Assembly: GCA_010093485.1 (NCBI GenBank)
Contig: MU001515.1
Coordinates: 515,518 to 579,517, forward strand
Direction of reading: 5' to 3'
Source of the DNA: Karstenula rhodostoma CBS 690.94
Lineage: Eukaryota; Ascomycota; Dothideomycetes; Pleosporales; Didymosphaeriaceae
Length of the DNA: 64,000 nucleotides
The notes under the pieces: model-generated
The model's input: the letters and a program-made list of their open reading frames with translations, nothing else
Told to the model about the DNA's origin: nothing
Databases searched by the model: none
Translations under genes and position numbers: made by a program
In this document: positions 47,410-58,489 of the stretch, one piece after another
Layout of the letters: the number at the start of each line of letters is the position of its first letter
Position numbering within the stretch: the stretch's first letter is position 1

Positions 47410-50400
47410 AACAATGCGGACGTTCCTGTCATTGCAGGCCTTGCTTTTCCGGGCCACGATATGGAGACCCCGGTCGCTAGGAGGATGCGGTGAGCGACTA
47501 CGATAAGGGCTGTTGGCTTAGAGGTGAGGGTATGGACAACGATGAGCTTTTTCGCCAGGCGTGACGATGGTATGGAGACGGATGATCGACGGCGGAGCGG
47601 GTATGGGTTTGGATGGGGTGTGTACCAAGCATACGTCCGTTCATGCGCAAGCCTGGATTGTATGGTTCACGGGTCGGTCATATTTCCAACGTGGCTTGTA
47701 CTACGTACCCGCCTATTCATGCGCAAGACTAGTATGGGTTGTCTCCATTGTACATAGTAGCTTCCACGACGATTAATGTGTTGGAATGGTTTTCACAGTA
47801 AGCAACCTGCGTGCATGCTGGTAGAGCTCTATGGATTGAGGCTCTCGCCTGTTATGACGAATGTATCCTGTTCAACGCTTTGGGGCCAGAGGCTGATGGG
47901 AACAAGTGCCGGTGGGGGTTGAGGCATGAGGTATCGTCTCTATTTCCTCGATGTCGAGGTACCGTCGATTTCGGGTCTCCTGGTCTGCTGGATCTATACG
48001 CCGAACGACAGGCTGGCGCTTGTATGGGGTATTTCTTAGAACCAGGTTCTGTCTTTCAACGCCCGTTGTTGTCAATATCAAGACATCGATTCTGCTACAC
48101 GCACGGTCAGCCAGCACCAACACGACAAACCAGCTCAGGATAGAAACGACAAGAGTTGTAAGGATACCACTCTGGACCGGATACTCATCTAGTCACCTTT
48201 CATGGGCGCGTTGGTTTAGGTGAGATAGTCTATTGTGTGGGTTCAATTCGTCGTAGACTGCGCATCAGCGCGACAGCATTCGCGAGGATATATTTAATTG
48301 GTAAATGACGAAACCTGCGGGCGAGGTCGAACCCTTTATGTCTACCTTTCAGCGCACCTGCCAACTCTAGCAATCAATTCTAGTTCACTTCTTCTCCGAC
48401 CAAACCGCCTTCTACCTGAAGCTCAGCGATTCTGCCGTAGCCCAGAGGTCTGGGAAGCCAAGTCTTCTGGCACCATCAGTTGGTGCCTGTATAGCATCGC
48501 GTATTGCTACTCAATCTGGTGTTTGTTCATATTTGTCGTAGTCCCGCGCTGCTAGCTATAGCATTTTTGTTCCTATCCTCTCCTACTCCACGTCTCTCAC
48601 GACCGAAGAATCCGAATCCCCGCTTCATACCCTGTCCAGCCATGAACACTGGCTACCAAAATCGCACCACATCGCTCTATTCCCAATACCACACCGGCAA
48701 CCACACGCTTCATCCAGGGAAGTCGCTTAGAACAATCTTGTTTGTGCCCAACATGTTTCTTTAATCGCTAGTAATCCGTGTACAGGTGCGTCAGGTGTAC
48801 GCATTGAGAGGGTGCAGTTATGTAGCGCGCCATCAGGATTAGCCCCAGCAAGGTAGAAGGGCTTTTTGCTAAGTTTCCGTCGGAAGAGAGCGTGGGACCC
48901 ATAGGAGACCCCACGGTAAGGTGTAATGGGAGATCGCACAGGGTAACCCGAGTAGTATTCGCCTTCTAAACGCCAAGAAAGCCTTATTCGGGATTGCGCG
49001 GGGTACTGGTGCGCATGAGTACCGCTAGAGGTAGAATGTAGAATAGTAGAGGTGGTCCTGTTCTGCTTGGGTAAACAGCTTTAGCATCAGTATCACGTAA
49101 AGTGGTATTACAACAGGTGCAGCGATTGCTATAGGACCGTAGTAGTGCATTGAGGAGCATTTGCGCCATTCTATCCATATTACATCCTAACTCTTGCAGA
49201 AAGTTTTCGGATGTGTTTAATTTGCCTTTCTCGGGCATTTGCTCTCCCGCCCAATTTTTTTAACGCTTGCGGCCGCAGTGGGTATCACACCTCTGCACCG
49301 CGTTCTCACAGGATCTATCTTGGCCTGGAATTCCAAGAAGCGTTTGAAGGATTAGAGAGCTGTGAGTTAGTGTATAGGACGACAAACAATAACCTGTTGG
49401 CTAATCGTGCAGCAAGTGGCAATTATAAAGTCACGTGACATAGACCTCTAGCACGAGGCTTAGGTCTGGCTGAATGGACGACACAGAAGCATTCCAAAAC
49501 CTTTATATCATTGTATTATCCAGGGAAGTTGGTCCTATGCGCAATTCGACATAATAAGAACAGCTTCTTATAATGTGTACTGCGTAGCCCAATTCTGTGT
49601 CAGAGCCCGCGGTTTACACATGACCCACCCCCGATCACCCCACAGATTAACCCCCACACTCCCTCCTCCTCGCGGGCGCCTCCCTATTGTCTTCCACAAT
49701 CCCAGGATCCCCATATAAGCCTCAGCGTGCCCTCAGGCTAAAACGTCTTTCCCTCCGGTGCGCTCAACGCACCAGTGTTCCTAGGTTATGCCACTTCTAA
49801 TGCGGTTGTGGGATCCTCACCTTGCTTTAGCTGCTGCTCGTACTTAAGCGCCTGGTTAATAATCGAATCGTAGAGCTTAGTAGGGTAAAGACTGTGGCAG
49901 AACTGCTCCCCTATACTCGGAGGGGTTTAAACACGTCCCTTTAACTTGCACAACAACAGCGAGACAAGTGAGATGCGCCAACGGGAGATACTCTAGATCG
50001 TGAAGATGTAACATAACTTCTGTCTAGCCTGTCGCACGTGACCCTGGCTGCAACCGGGTGTCGCCGCTGTTATGATAGAGTGATGTGGCGGGAAATGTCA
50101 CCCAAGGTAGTCATGACGCTGGCTGCAGTCAAGTGCTTCATCGCACAAGGCGTTTCCAGCTTATTAGTCTTAGGTTTAGTAAAGCATACAGATGGGCTTT
50201 GTCCTCATCGGATCCCCAATTTGGCGTCGACAATGCAGGTCGTTGTGATGATGTGTGTGGGATTACACCGCTAGCGGCTGTTGGGGCTGGCGCGATCTGA
50301 TTGGTGCGGGGCTGCCAGGTCGCTACGACAACACAGAAGCACGCCCACTGTGTAGCATCATCCCACCCTCTGCCCGGGCGCGAATCGCATGTACTTTCTA

Positions 50401-51120
50401 CCGTGAAAGCGATGTCCTCGCGTGTTCGCCCTCCATCTGTACAGCTCGTCGTCACAATGCGTCGCGCGACGGCTTCTGGTCCGTGAGCTCCCCCACTTGT
50501 GTTTCACTCTCCCGCACGCCACCAGCCCGTGTTAGTTCAACCAAACAACGGCAGCCGTGCCAGAACCGTGAATTTGACGTCGTTGACGTCCAAAAGTGGC
50601 CACAATTCCTTTTCTTTTCCTTTTTCAAAAGCGTGGGCAAGAGAAAGATGGCCCAGCAGGTGGCGTGCTTCCGCGCTGCCGGGAAGCAGTCTGAATCAGG
50701 AGGTCTATCCAATTTGCGCCGTGACATTTCCGTTGGGGAGCAGTATGGATCGGGAGGATTTCTTTCTGAACCCCAGCAACCCCACAAACATTGCCTGATG
50801 GCACAAGTAACAACGCCGACGCAAGGCCTCTGAATCAGGGGCCACGTGTACATATGCACGCTTGAATGGGTATCCCGTCTCCTTCTATCCTCCAGCAAAC
50901 AGCAGATCGAGCTATCTTTTGCCCTCACATCGGATCTGCAGGCTGCAAGCTGCAGAATTCCGTGACAGCACTGACTGCAGCACAAGCGAACAGGCCTAAA
51001 CGGGCATCAAAAGCCGCCTTCTGCAACGACAGTCGGTAAGATCGTAGCCATCGCACCAGCCATCAACAGCCTTGGTCTAGTTTCTGAAGTCTTCCAGAGG
51101 AGAGGCCGAACATCGAACAT
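47410..51120. other. no convincing gene
   Basis: Only short or shadow-like ORFs occur. Slight signals are a 110-codon plus ORF (47,811-48,143), a 40-codon plus frame starting at an ATG at 48,641 (MNTGYQNRTTSLYSQYHTG), and overlapping frames at 50,255-50,985. None has a recognisable domain. An RTCACGTGA-type E-box is at about 49,431-49,439. I found no tRNA. Confidence 0.45.
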
Positions 51121-51126
51121 CACATC

Positions 51127-51777
51127 ATGGGTCCCAGGAAATCCGCCTCAGGTCCTACGACTGCAAACCAGCCCCGTCTCCCACCATTTGGTATCGGCAG
51201 CCAACGCGTCATGTGCAGCGCCGCACGAAAACCACGCAGCACGTTATCGGAACGCGCCAAATCGCAGATGAAAGAGACACAATCACGGCTTTTGATGGCT
51301 GAAGCGCTCGCCAGCGCTAGACGGGCGGAAGCCTCCAGCGCAACCCTCTCCGCCGATACCCCGCCAATTCCGAGTCGAGCAACTGCAAGCACTTCCGGTC
51401 AACTGTTCAGTCCTGTCGCGAGGCCCAGTCGCCCTGACATCCACACCACCAAGACCCTGCCGCAGGCCATCCCTTCGTTCTTCCCAGCCATGGAGTCTGA
51501 GGAGCACGTCTTCCGTTCGCACGAGCGACTTCAGGCGGCACTCACGCTCGTCCAGCTCTCTTTCGGTTCACACGAGCGACTACAAGCCGCAGTTGCGCTC
51601 GTTCAACTTTCTTTCCAGTCACACGAGCATCTTCAAGCAGCACATACGCTCGTCCAGCTCTCCGACCGAGCGCACGAGCGTCAAGCCGCGCTCGCGCTCG
51701 GCCGACTCTCCGGTCGGGGAATGTCATACGGCGGGCAAGTTGTGGTCCCTGCGGGCGAGGCTTCTACTCCCCGATGA
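51127..51777 (+). CDS. hypothetical protein with 17-residue tandem repeats
   Basis: An ORF of 216 codons from ATG 51,127. The N-terminal half is Ser/Arg/Ala-rich and disordered, with a predicted Ala/Arg helix around residues 55-70. Residues 131-198 are four tandem 17-residue units of the form SHERLQAALTLVQLSFx, the last two more divergent (AHERQAALALGRLSG). The units are 51 bases long, so copy number can change without a frame shift. Heptad-like Leu spacing suggests an amphipathic helix or coiled coil. A GTAAGT donor-like site follows shortly after the stop (about 51,788), so an alternative splice form is possible. No family recognised. Confidence 0.5.
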   Translation: MGPRKSASGPTTANQPRLPPFGIGSQRVMCSAARKPRSTLSERAKSQMKETQSRLLMAEALASARRAEASSATLSADTPPIPSRATASTSGQLFSPVARPSRPDIHTTKTLPQAIPSFFPAMESEEHVFRSHERLQAALTLVQLSFGSHERLQAAVALVQLSFQSHEHLQAAHTLVQLSDRAHERQAALALGRLSGRGMSYGGQVVVPAGEASTPR

Positions 51778-51938
51778 AATGAGCGAGGTAAGTGAGCGCA
51801 GAGAGACAACTGGTTGCATTGTACTGACTGTAGCAAAAGGTGACTGCACTGCCATTCCGACGCCTTGGAATTCCTTGCAAAGGGATGTGTCGCATCTGTC
51901 GAATCACATCGCATCGTGTCACAGCGCATCGCATCGGA

Positions 51939-51978
51939 GCTGGGTCGCATGCATACAGGCTGGGTCGCATACATACAG
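51939..51978. repeat. 20-base tandem duplication
   Basis: Two units (GCTGGGTCGCATGCATACAG and a copy with one change), next to several GCATCGCATCG-type words. Confidence 0.9.
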
Positions 51979-51979
51979 G

Positions 51980-54900
51980 CTAGAGGAGCGATCACGGAGA
52001 CGAGTGGAGGGGTCCTGGCTCTTTGCGGCAATGGTGGGCTCCTTTCGGGAAGCAAAGTCGGGAGCTCCGAGTCATATGGGACTGGTATGCCGCGGTTTGC
52101 AAAAGCGCGCGAAGGATTACATCTGATAGTACTAGCATATGTGTCAATGGCCTCGTACGCGGTACGAAAATTTACCGTGCACTGCATGACTGTCCCCGGG
52201 TTTCATCGCAAGACTCGACCCGACGGTATGAGCGTTACTCTTACCATCTGCTCGCGCCGAGGTCATCTGGCCGGTCTACTGGCGAGTGGCGTCTTTGGGC
52301 ACATGTAGCCCATGTTCTCAGCCAAACTCCCTCCCCCAAGAAGCTCACCCACGCTATACAGACTCCTTCCCTGGATGAGCCTCTTGGATCGGCCAAAGAG
52401 CTCGAGGAGAATCGTCGAGCGTGGTCGCGCAGTGGCGCGACGAGCTGATGGAGGCAGGGTCGCCGGGACAATGAGGACGTTGGAACAAGCTTTCGCGGAG
52501 CCTCTTCGTAGATCGTGACTGGCTAGCTGCTTGCGTCATCTCGTGCTTCATTCGCTACTGGGAGGTGCGCGGCTCTATCGGACTTGGGAAACGGTCCGAA
52601 GACGTCTTGGCGCCAACACACGAACCCCACGACTGCACTCGCGGTATCGCAGCATCCTCCCGCGCAAGACCCCCCGACACGTCCCGATGCGTGTCCCGTG
52701 CCTCTCGACGCCCTCAAGACCCACGTCGGCGCCGCCGCCGGCACGCCTGTCTCGCTCCTCTGCAAACGCCCCAACGGCACCGGCACCGGCACCGGCACAC
52801 CCACACCTACCACGTCATCGCAAATCCGACGACGCGCGCTGGCTCGACACGGCCCGCAGACGAGGTAGAATACGACAAGCACTGGCTCGACACTGCACGC
52901 AGACGAGGGTGGAAGACGACTGCGTCCACGGCACATGAGGCTGCGTACGGCCAACACACGTCGGGCGCGACCGAGCAGACGCCACACTGCGACTCGCCCA
53001 GCAGCAGGACCTCGGAACGCCCTTCGCTTTTATCGAGACGGCTACAGCACCAAAGAAACAAAAGAGTCGCGCTCCACCCACTCGCGTACGCACAAGTAGC
53101 CACAGCCACGTCCATGGCGTCCCTCCTTCATCAAGCTGGTCCGACAGTCCCGAAACAGTCTCAAAGCGTGCGTTCAGCCAGGCTGGGGGCCCCAATACCA
53201 CCAATGATGAGATCGGCACCGGCACTTCTGCATCTGTCGACGGGAGACTTTCCCAAAATCGTCGTGGATTTCTGAAACCCATTGGAAAGGTCCAAATCTG
53301 GTGAAATAACGGCACTTCTTCGAACTTTACTTCCAGCTGGGCCCACCCAGTTCTCTATTCTCCCGGACAACCTCCGAGCGGCCACGGATGGCTGCCTGTT
53401 ATTCCCTTCGGATCCGGGAACCTCAAACGTCATGGCGACTGGGACCTTGCGAGGACGTGTCGATGCGGTGCGATGATGGGGTACGGAAATGTTTTGGAGC
53501 CTGTTAGGCTGGGTAACCCGGGGAGCCGGCTCTGTAGGCCGGAAACATGTCAGCGGGTGGAAAACCTGCCGTCATCCCTGATGAACGCGGTCATCTCGTA
53601 GCTGGACGGCGTTTTCAGTTGATGGAACAACGATTTGCTACGAGTTGCCAGCTCAGTGGAGCCGCGCACGGCTGAACGATGGGCCTGTAGCGATGGAACC
53701 ACGAGTTGCGGTCGTCGGCTGCCCTTGGGACGTCATGACTGTGCCGCAAGTACCCGGTCGTCGTATGAGGTACCCAAGTGAAATCGTCTTCTGGCGGGGT
53801 GAGGGTACGTCTTTGCTGCCAACATGCTGTGCCTTCCATTGCGTCTCGTTCGTTGTTGTGAAGGCATCGCCCCGTTCCACAGCGACTCGGATCAAACCCC
53901 TCGAAGTCGGGGTGGCGAGTGCAGACACGGCGTCCTTTTTTTATGATTGCCAGAAGCCTGTTACGCTCGCTTCATTCGTTGGACGTTGGTTCCTCGTTGA
54001 GTTTATCTCGTACGCGCGCCTTACCTTGTGCATTTGCAGGTAACAAGACCTATCCGGATATGGCGTAGCGGGGAGGTCTTGCCGAGGCTCACGGAACCCC
54101 GGCGCCGGTGCCGTCACCGACGAGGATCTCGCGCCCATCCAAGAGCTGCATCAAAGAACAGCGCTCGATTGTTAACTCTTCCAAAACACAGCAGCGGAAC
54201 TCGGTGTTGGCAAAGAACCGCGATGCTCCAGCGACCACGCAAAGCAAGCCTGGAGGAGCCATTGCAGCCTCGTTCCGCACCTATCCAGCCGAAATGTGGC
54301 CGACCCGGTTCCGGGACGCAAAGGTCCAGATTGCAGCGCTCGTCGGCCCGGTTCCGTGACGCAAAGGTCGGTCCAGAGAAGCGCTGTCCACTCCCTGTAG
54401 TTGCCGATACTTCTCGGGTCACACGACCAATGGTTGGAGAACACGGTGTACTATTGACAATACACATGTACTACCGCGCTTGCTGCAATCGTTTCGGTGG
54501 CGCCGACGCAGATTCCTCGGCAGGCCTGAGTGGTGGGCCGGGAAGCCCGTCTTGCACGCCTAATCAGAATCCGCTACGACACGACGCCAGCACGACGCCC
54601 TCTGCCCATCTCCTCTCCTTCTACCCGTCCTTCGACACATCATTTTTCGATCCATCACCATCACCATCGCCATCCTCATCGAGAGCCCGGCACCCGGACA
54701 CTGTGGCGTCGCTAGGAACGACCAAGACCAGCATGCGTGCAACCGTCGCGGGCGGCCGACCCCACAAAACCGACGACGCTCCTTGGATGGCCAGCGCTGG
54801 CAGACAGCTCGCCGCGACCTTTTCCACTCTACGGCCCGGCGGGCTGCAGCTGCAGCTGCGACAAACCGAAGCAATGGCCGACTAGCCCCGAAGCACCATC

Positions 54901-55285
54901 CTGGATGTGCCCTTTCACGCCCTCGCCAACCCTTGTCAGCAGATGCGCGATTCTTCTGTTTCCGCCGACAGCTCTCGTCCATCATAGGCGCCCGACGGCG
55001 CGCCGCCAACCTGCGTAACACAGCCTTCCAAATACGACCTCAGCACCGTTGCTGCGATACGCCCCAGCGAGCCGTTTCCTCCCCGTCTCCCCGTCTCTCC
55101 GTCTCCCCGCTCATCGCCACCGCTTGACTGGCCGTCCATGCCGCACTGCAGCAGGCAAACTCTTGGCGCTACCTCACCGCCCCACAACGTCAACAAAACG
55201 AAGCAGTCGAACACTGCGCCTCCCTTCGCTGGCTGGCTTACACCCGCGACATCTGCAGTTCCATCGCTAGACCCGCTGTCTCGAC
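51980..55285. other. GC-rich region with decayed coding pieces, no gene model supported
   Basis: Protein-like fragments occur in plus-strand frames. Examples are a phrase with PVPLDALKTHVGAAAGTPVS near 52,690-52,745, a Gly-Thr run from (GGCACC)n at about 52,775-52,800, RNALRFYRDGYSTKETKES near 53,010-53,070, and RISRPSKSCIKEQRSIVNSS near 54,120-54,180. A 26-base direct repeat (CCGGTTCCGNGACGCAAAGG type) sits at 54,303 and 54,346. An ORF of 285 codons (54,028-54,885) is Pro/Ser/Arg-rich and may be read-through. I could not join these into a gene. Confidence 0.4.
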
Positions 55286-55393
55286 ATGGCACGCCTGTCA
55301 AACGGACCCCCGAGGCTATCGGCCAAAGTTCGCGCAAAGGCAAAAGCGCGCGTCCCAGTCCCGCCAGTCTTGGAATCAGAGGCAGAGGCAGAG

Positions 55394-55430
<37 letters not shown>

Positions 55431-56907
55431 CAGAGGCAGAGGCAGTCGCAGTCGTAGTCGCAGACGCAGACGCAGAGATGGCTCCCTCAAAGGAGGTCGC
55501 TCGCGCTTCTTCGAATGCTCGAAAGAGGAAGTACGTACAGCCGCCGCGTACTAGGGCAAGCCCGCCAGCTAACTCGATTCCAGAGCAACCGCAACGGAGG
55601 AAGCACCCCCCGCGGCGCCATCGGCCAAAGTTCGCGCAAAGGCAAAAGCGCGCGTCCCAGTCCCGCCAGTCTCGGAATCAGAGGCAGACGCAGAGATGGC
55701 TCCCTCTTCAAAGGAGGTCGCTCGCGCTTCTTCGAATGCTCGAGAAAGGAAGTACGTACGGCCGCGTGCCAGGACGAGCCCGCCAGCTAACTTAATTCCA
55801 GAGTAACCGAAACGGAAGCACCCCCCGCCAAGTCGCGTGGCAATTTCAAAGCTGTCGGAGCGAGAGCAGTAAAAGCGAGAGATGGCAAAGCAAAGGTTGC
55901 GAAGTGGAGCGATGCAAGCGACGGTATGTTGCCAGCCATGCGGAGAGCTTGAACTGACAGCGCCCTAGTGCCTTTCACTACAACCCCTAGCCCCCGTCAC
56001 GCCCTCGAGATCTTCTTGGTTCCACAAAAATTCAAATTCGGCGCCGAACACCAACGCGACTCGGTCACGTGGACAAGGGGCAAGAAAACAGGAAAGGTAA
56101 AAGTGGGCGATATAGTCCAGATAGAAGTCGCGCGGGACCACTGCCTGCACCGCTTCAGAAATTACCTTCTCATCATGAAGACGTGGACATACACACCGGA
56201 GGGGTTCGCGGAGGAAGAGTATGTCGCTGCAGCTTGGTTTTATCGGCGAGTCGAGGCGGAATGGGTTGATGTCTACATAGCAAATCACCATTGGCCCGAG
56301 GGCAAGACACACGTCCTGGCGTCGCACTTTGCGATTCTGCACGCAGGCGCTCTTCGTGGCCCTGCGCCCGCTTGCGAGTTGAGGAAGCTGGAGTGGAAGC
56401 AGTTCATCAATTTCGAGAAGGATAAGGAGCATCGGGGCGAGTTGCAGAGCATCTTCGATAGCCAGCCTTCGGATCTCGCAACAACTGTGCGCGAGCACTT
56501 GCTGTTGCCTGGTGAGTCTTTTGATGCAATACTGTGCGAGAACGACGGCTGACATTCTGGCAGGTGCCGATGATGATGAAGCCGTTCCGGATACAGGCGT
56601 TCTGGCAGACGCCGACGCCGATGCTGACGAGGATGCCGACGTCGAAGTCACAGCTGGCCCGTCAACTGGTCTCTTCCCCAGCTCGCTGCCCGGTCCGTCA
56701 ACTGGTCCCTCCTCAGCTGGTCCCTATCCAGGCCTGTGGCCCGGCCCCTCTGGTCCCTCCCCACGCCCGTTTCCCGGCCTGTCAACTGGTCCCTCCTCAG
56801 CTGGTCCCTCTCCAGGCCTGTGGCCCGGTCCGTCAGCTGCCCCAGCTAGCACCAAGTTTCCTCACGCTAATGGCGATGGGGGTGCTAGAAGCACGGTCCG
56901 GAAATGA
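55286..56907 (+). CDS. BAH-domain protein, five exons, with duplicated exon
   Basis: Exons 55,286-55,530, 55,584-55,751, 55,802-55,923, 55,969-56,511 and 56,564-56,907 join in frame to 473 residues. Introns are 53, 50, 45 and 52 nt, with GTACGT, GTACGT, GTATGT and GTGAGT donors and CTAAC or CTGAC branch sites. Residues about 222-330 look like a BAH domain (VGDIVQIE, then a LLIMKTW segment, AAWFYRR and the HVLASHFAIL strand), a chromatin-reading module of nuclear proteins. Exons 1 and 2 are tandem copies (AKVRAKAKARVPVPPV; EVARASSNAR). Exon 1 also has a Glu-Pro run encoded by GAGCCA units (55,390-55,432). Exon 5 has an Asp/Ala stretch and Gly-Pro-Ser repeats. Role by homology: chromatin-associated regulation; target unknown. 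Confidence 0.8.
55531..55801 (+). repeat. tandemly duplicated intron plus exon within the BAH gene
   Basis: Introns 1 and 2 (55,531-55,583; 55,752-55,801) are near-copies beginning GTACGTAC and ending in GCTAACT(C/T)(G/A)ATTCCAG. Exons 1 and 2 share the GCCAAAGTTCGCGCAAAGGC to AATGCTCGA coding span. The 168-base second exon is a multiple of three and both introns are in phase 2, so the duplication keeps the frame. Confidence 0.85.
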
Positions 56908-58260
56908 ATAGATGCAGTGCCCGCCGTCACACAGGGCTAGGGAGGTGCCGGCACTCCAGGGTCTGTCAAAGAGGGCAAGGCAAGCATGGGCGCTCAACCA
57001 GACGCGCATGCCGACCTGGGCGACCACGACTCGAAAGTCACTGCTTTACGGGCAGACCACCACGTCTTCCAGGACGCTAGAGGTACGCGCGTGAGGTGGG
57101 TGGCCCTTCTAATGGACGCGTCGGTCGGGGTCCGGAGACGATGGACAGAAACCCCAACGCCGGAGAATACGACCGAAAACAATTTCCTTGGTCCTCTCGA
57201 TATATCATATACACTTGTATGGTTAACTAATCAATATATGGTACCAATCCGAGCTGTAGGGCTCAATAAACTTGGTCTCTGGCAAGGCTTCTGTGATGGC
57301 GTGCGATTTGCTGTCCTGGTTGTTCCAGGTGAGGATTGCAGTGGTGATTGCGTCGTGCGTGGGTTCTGCCACTCTACCAAGGATGTTGTGGGATGTGCCT
57401 GGAACGAAACCGCTCCCACCCCAGTACTAGTGCCCCGCGTCTCCCCCGCATCTCCCCGCCTTTCCCAGGGGCCGCTACGACATATTCGGACAAGTGCTGT
57501 CACATGTAAATGCGCGTACATCCTCCCCAGGAAGTACGGGTGCCTGGCGCGTCTAGGTTTTCTCTTGTGAAAGACCACCCCAATAACCCCTGCTTCCCCC
57601 CGAATCTGCGCGTAGGTTGGAGGAATCAGAAACGGAGAAAAAGATGCCTGGTTGTACAACAATGCTCCAATTTTGCTCATTAAATGTTCTTCTTTCAGAC
57701 AATAGCATAAAAGCAAGTTTCGAATTCTGCAATTTATAGGAAGAACGCCCGCCGTTTTTGACGTCAAAGAGCCAATCGCATTGAAGCATGGCCCGTCTAT
57801 TCACGACCAGCCAGGTGTAGCTGCCGATGGCCCCACGAGCAGGGCCACGACAGGCACTCGCCGTGCAGACCGTCCGTATGATCTCGCTCCCACTTCACCG
57901 CCAAACGTCCTTTAAAACATTAGAGATTTTTGGCCCATGTGCCTGCTTGCAGTGCCACGCTCTCCCCGTCAGCTTCCTATCTCACGACGGGCGCGCCCGT
58001 CAAGAGTGCGACGTTCGGACAGCCCCCCACCAAGGCCCACTCCTCGCACCGGATCCAAAAATTGGGCAGACGGCCGGCAACGAGTCGTTCAAGAAGAGCG
58101 TAGCAGGTCTTCAAAGCCACGCAGGCCTCCGCGAAGACTGTCATTTTCATCGCCAACTAAAACCATTCTTCAGCACCATTGGACGGATGGGCAAGGCCAC
58201 TCGCTTTTAGATACTGTGCGATATGTATGAGAACAAGAGTATAATAACAAAAATTAATAC
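56908..58260. other. 3' flank of the BAH gene; uncertain ORFs
   Basis: ORFs at 56,986-57,570 (plus), 57,231-57,767 (minus) and 57,827-58,230 (plus, two frames) overlap and show no domain. The plus frame 57,937-58,230 (97 codons, Arg/Ser/Pro-rich, ending LLDTVRYV) is the most protein-like and could be a small nuclear protein or a last exon. Confidence 0.35.
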
Positions 58261-58459
58261 GAGCTCAAGCAGGCTGTTCACGTACTGCAGCAGGCAGAAA
58301 AGACGGGTTTCGTTATTGGCTCCACCCATTCTAGTGGATCACGCCAGTCGACTTGCCGATCGATAAATCCAAAGTGGCAGACCCGATAAAGCACAACCTT
58401 TGTTCGCAGGAACGTCATGGCCGGAAGCTTCAACAACAAATTCACGTAATGACAATGGC

Positions 58460-58487
58460 GTCACGTGATAGATCAGCGTCACGTGAT
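58460..58487. promoter_or_regulatory. paired GTCACGTGAT sites (bHLH E-box, Cbf1-like)
   Basis: GTCACGTGAT occurs at 58,460-58,469 and again at 58,478-58,487, 18 bases apart, inside a short tandem duplication. TCACGTG is the known target of fungal Cbf1-type bHLH factors. No confident gene start lies next to it, so function is uncertain. Confidence 0.35.
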
Positions 58488-58489
58488 AG

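Noticed and set aside
48195..48290. B-box-like GGTTCAATTC as a tRNA signal
   Set aside because: No A-box at proper distance and no cloverleaf.
51127..51777. CRISPR-like spaced repeats
   Set aside because: The 51-base units are contiguous, coding and diverging, with no spacers; this is a protein repeat.
52565..53275. 236-codon plus-strand ORF
   Set aside because: It overlaps another frame with equally plausible phrases, so I could not decide which frame, if any, is real.
54028..54885. 285-codon plus-strand ORF
   Set aside because: Composition (Arg/Pro/Ser runs, CA-rich low complexity) and a competing, more protein-like phrase in another frame suggest chance openness.
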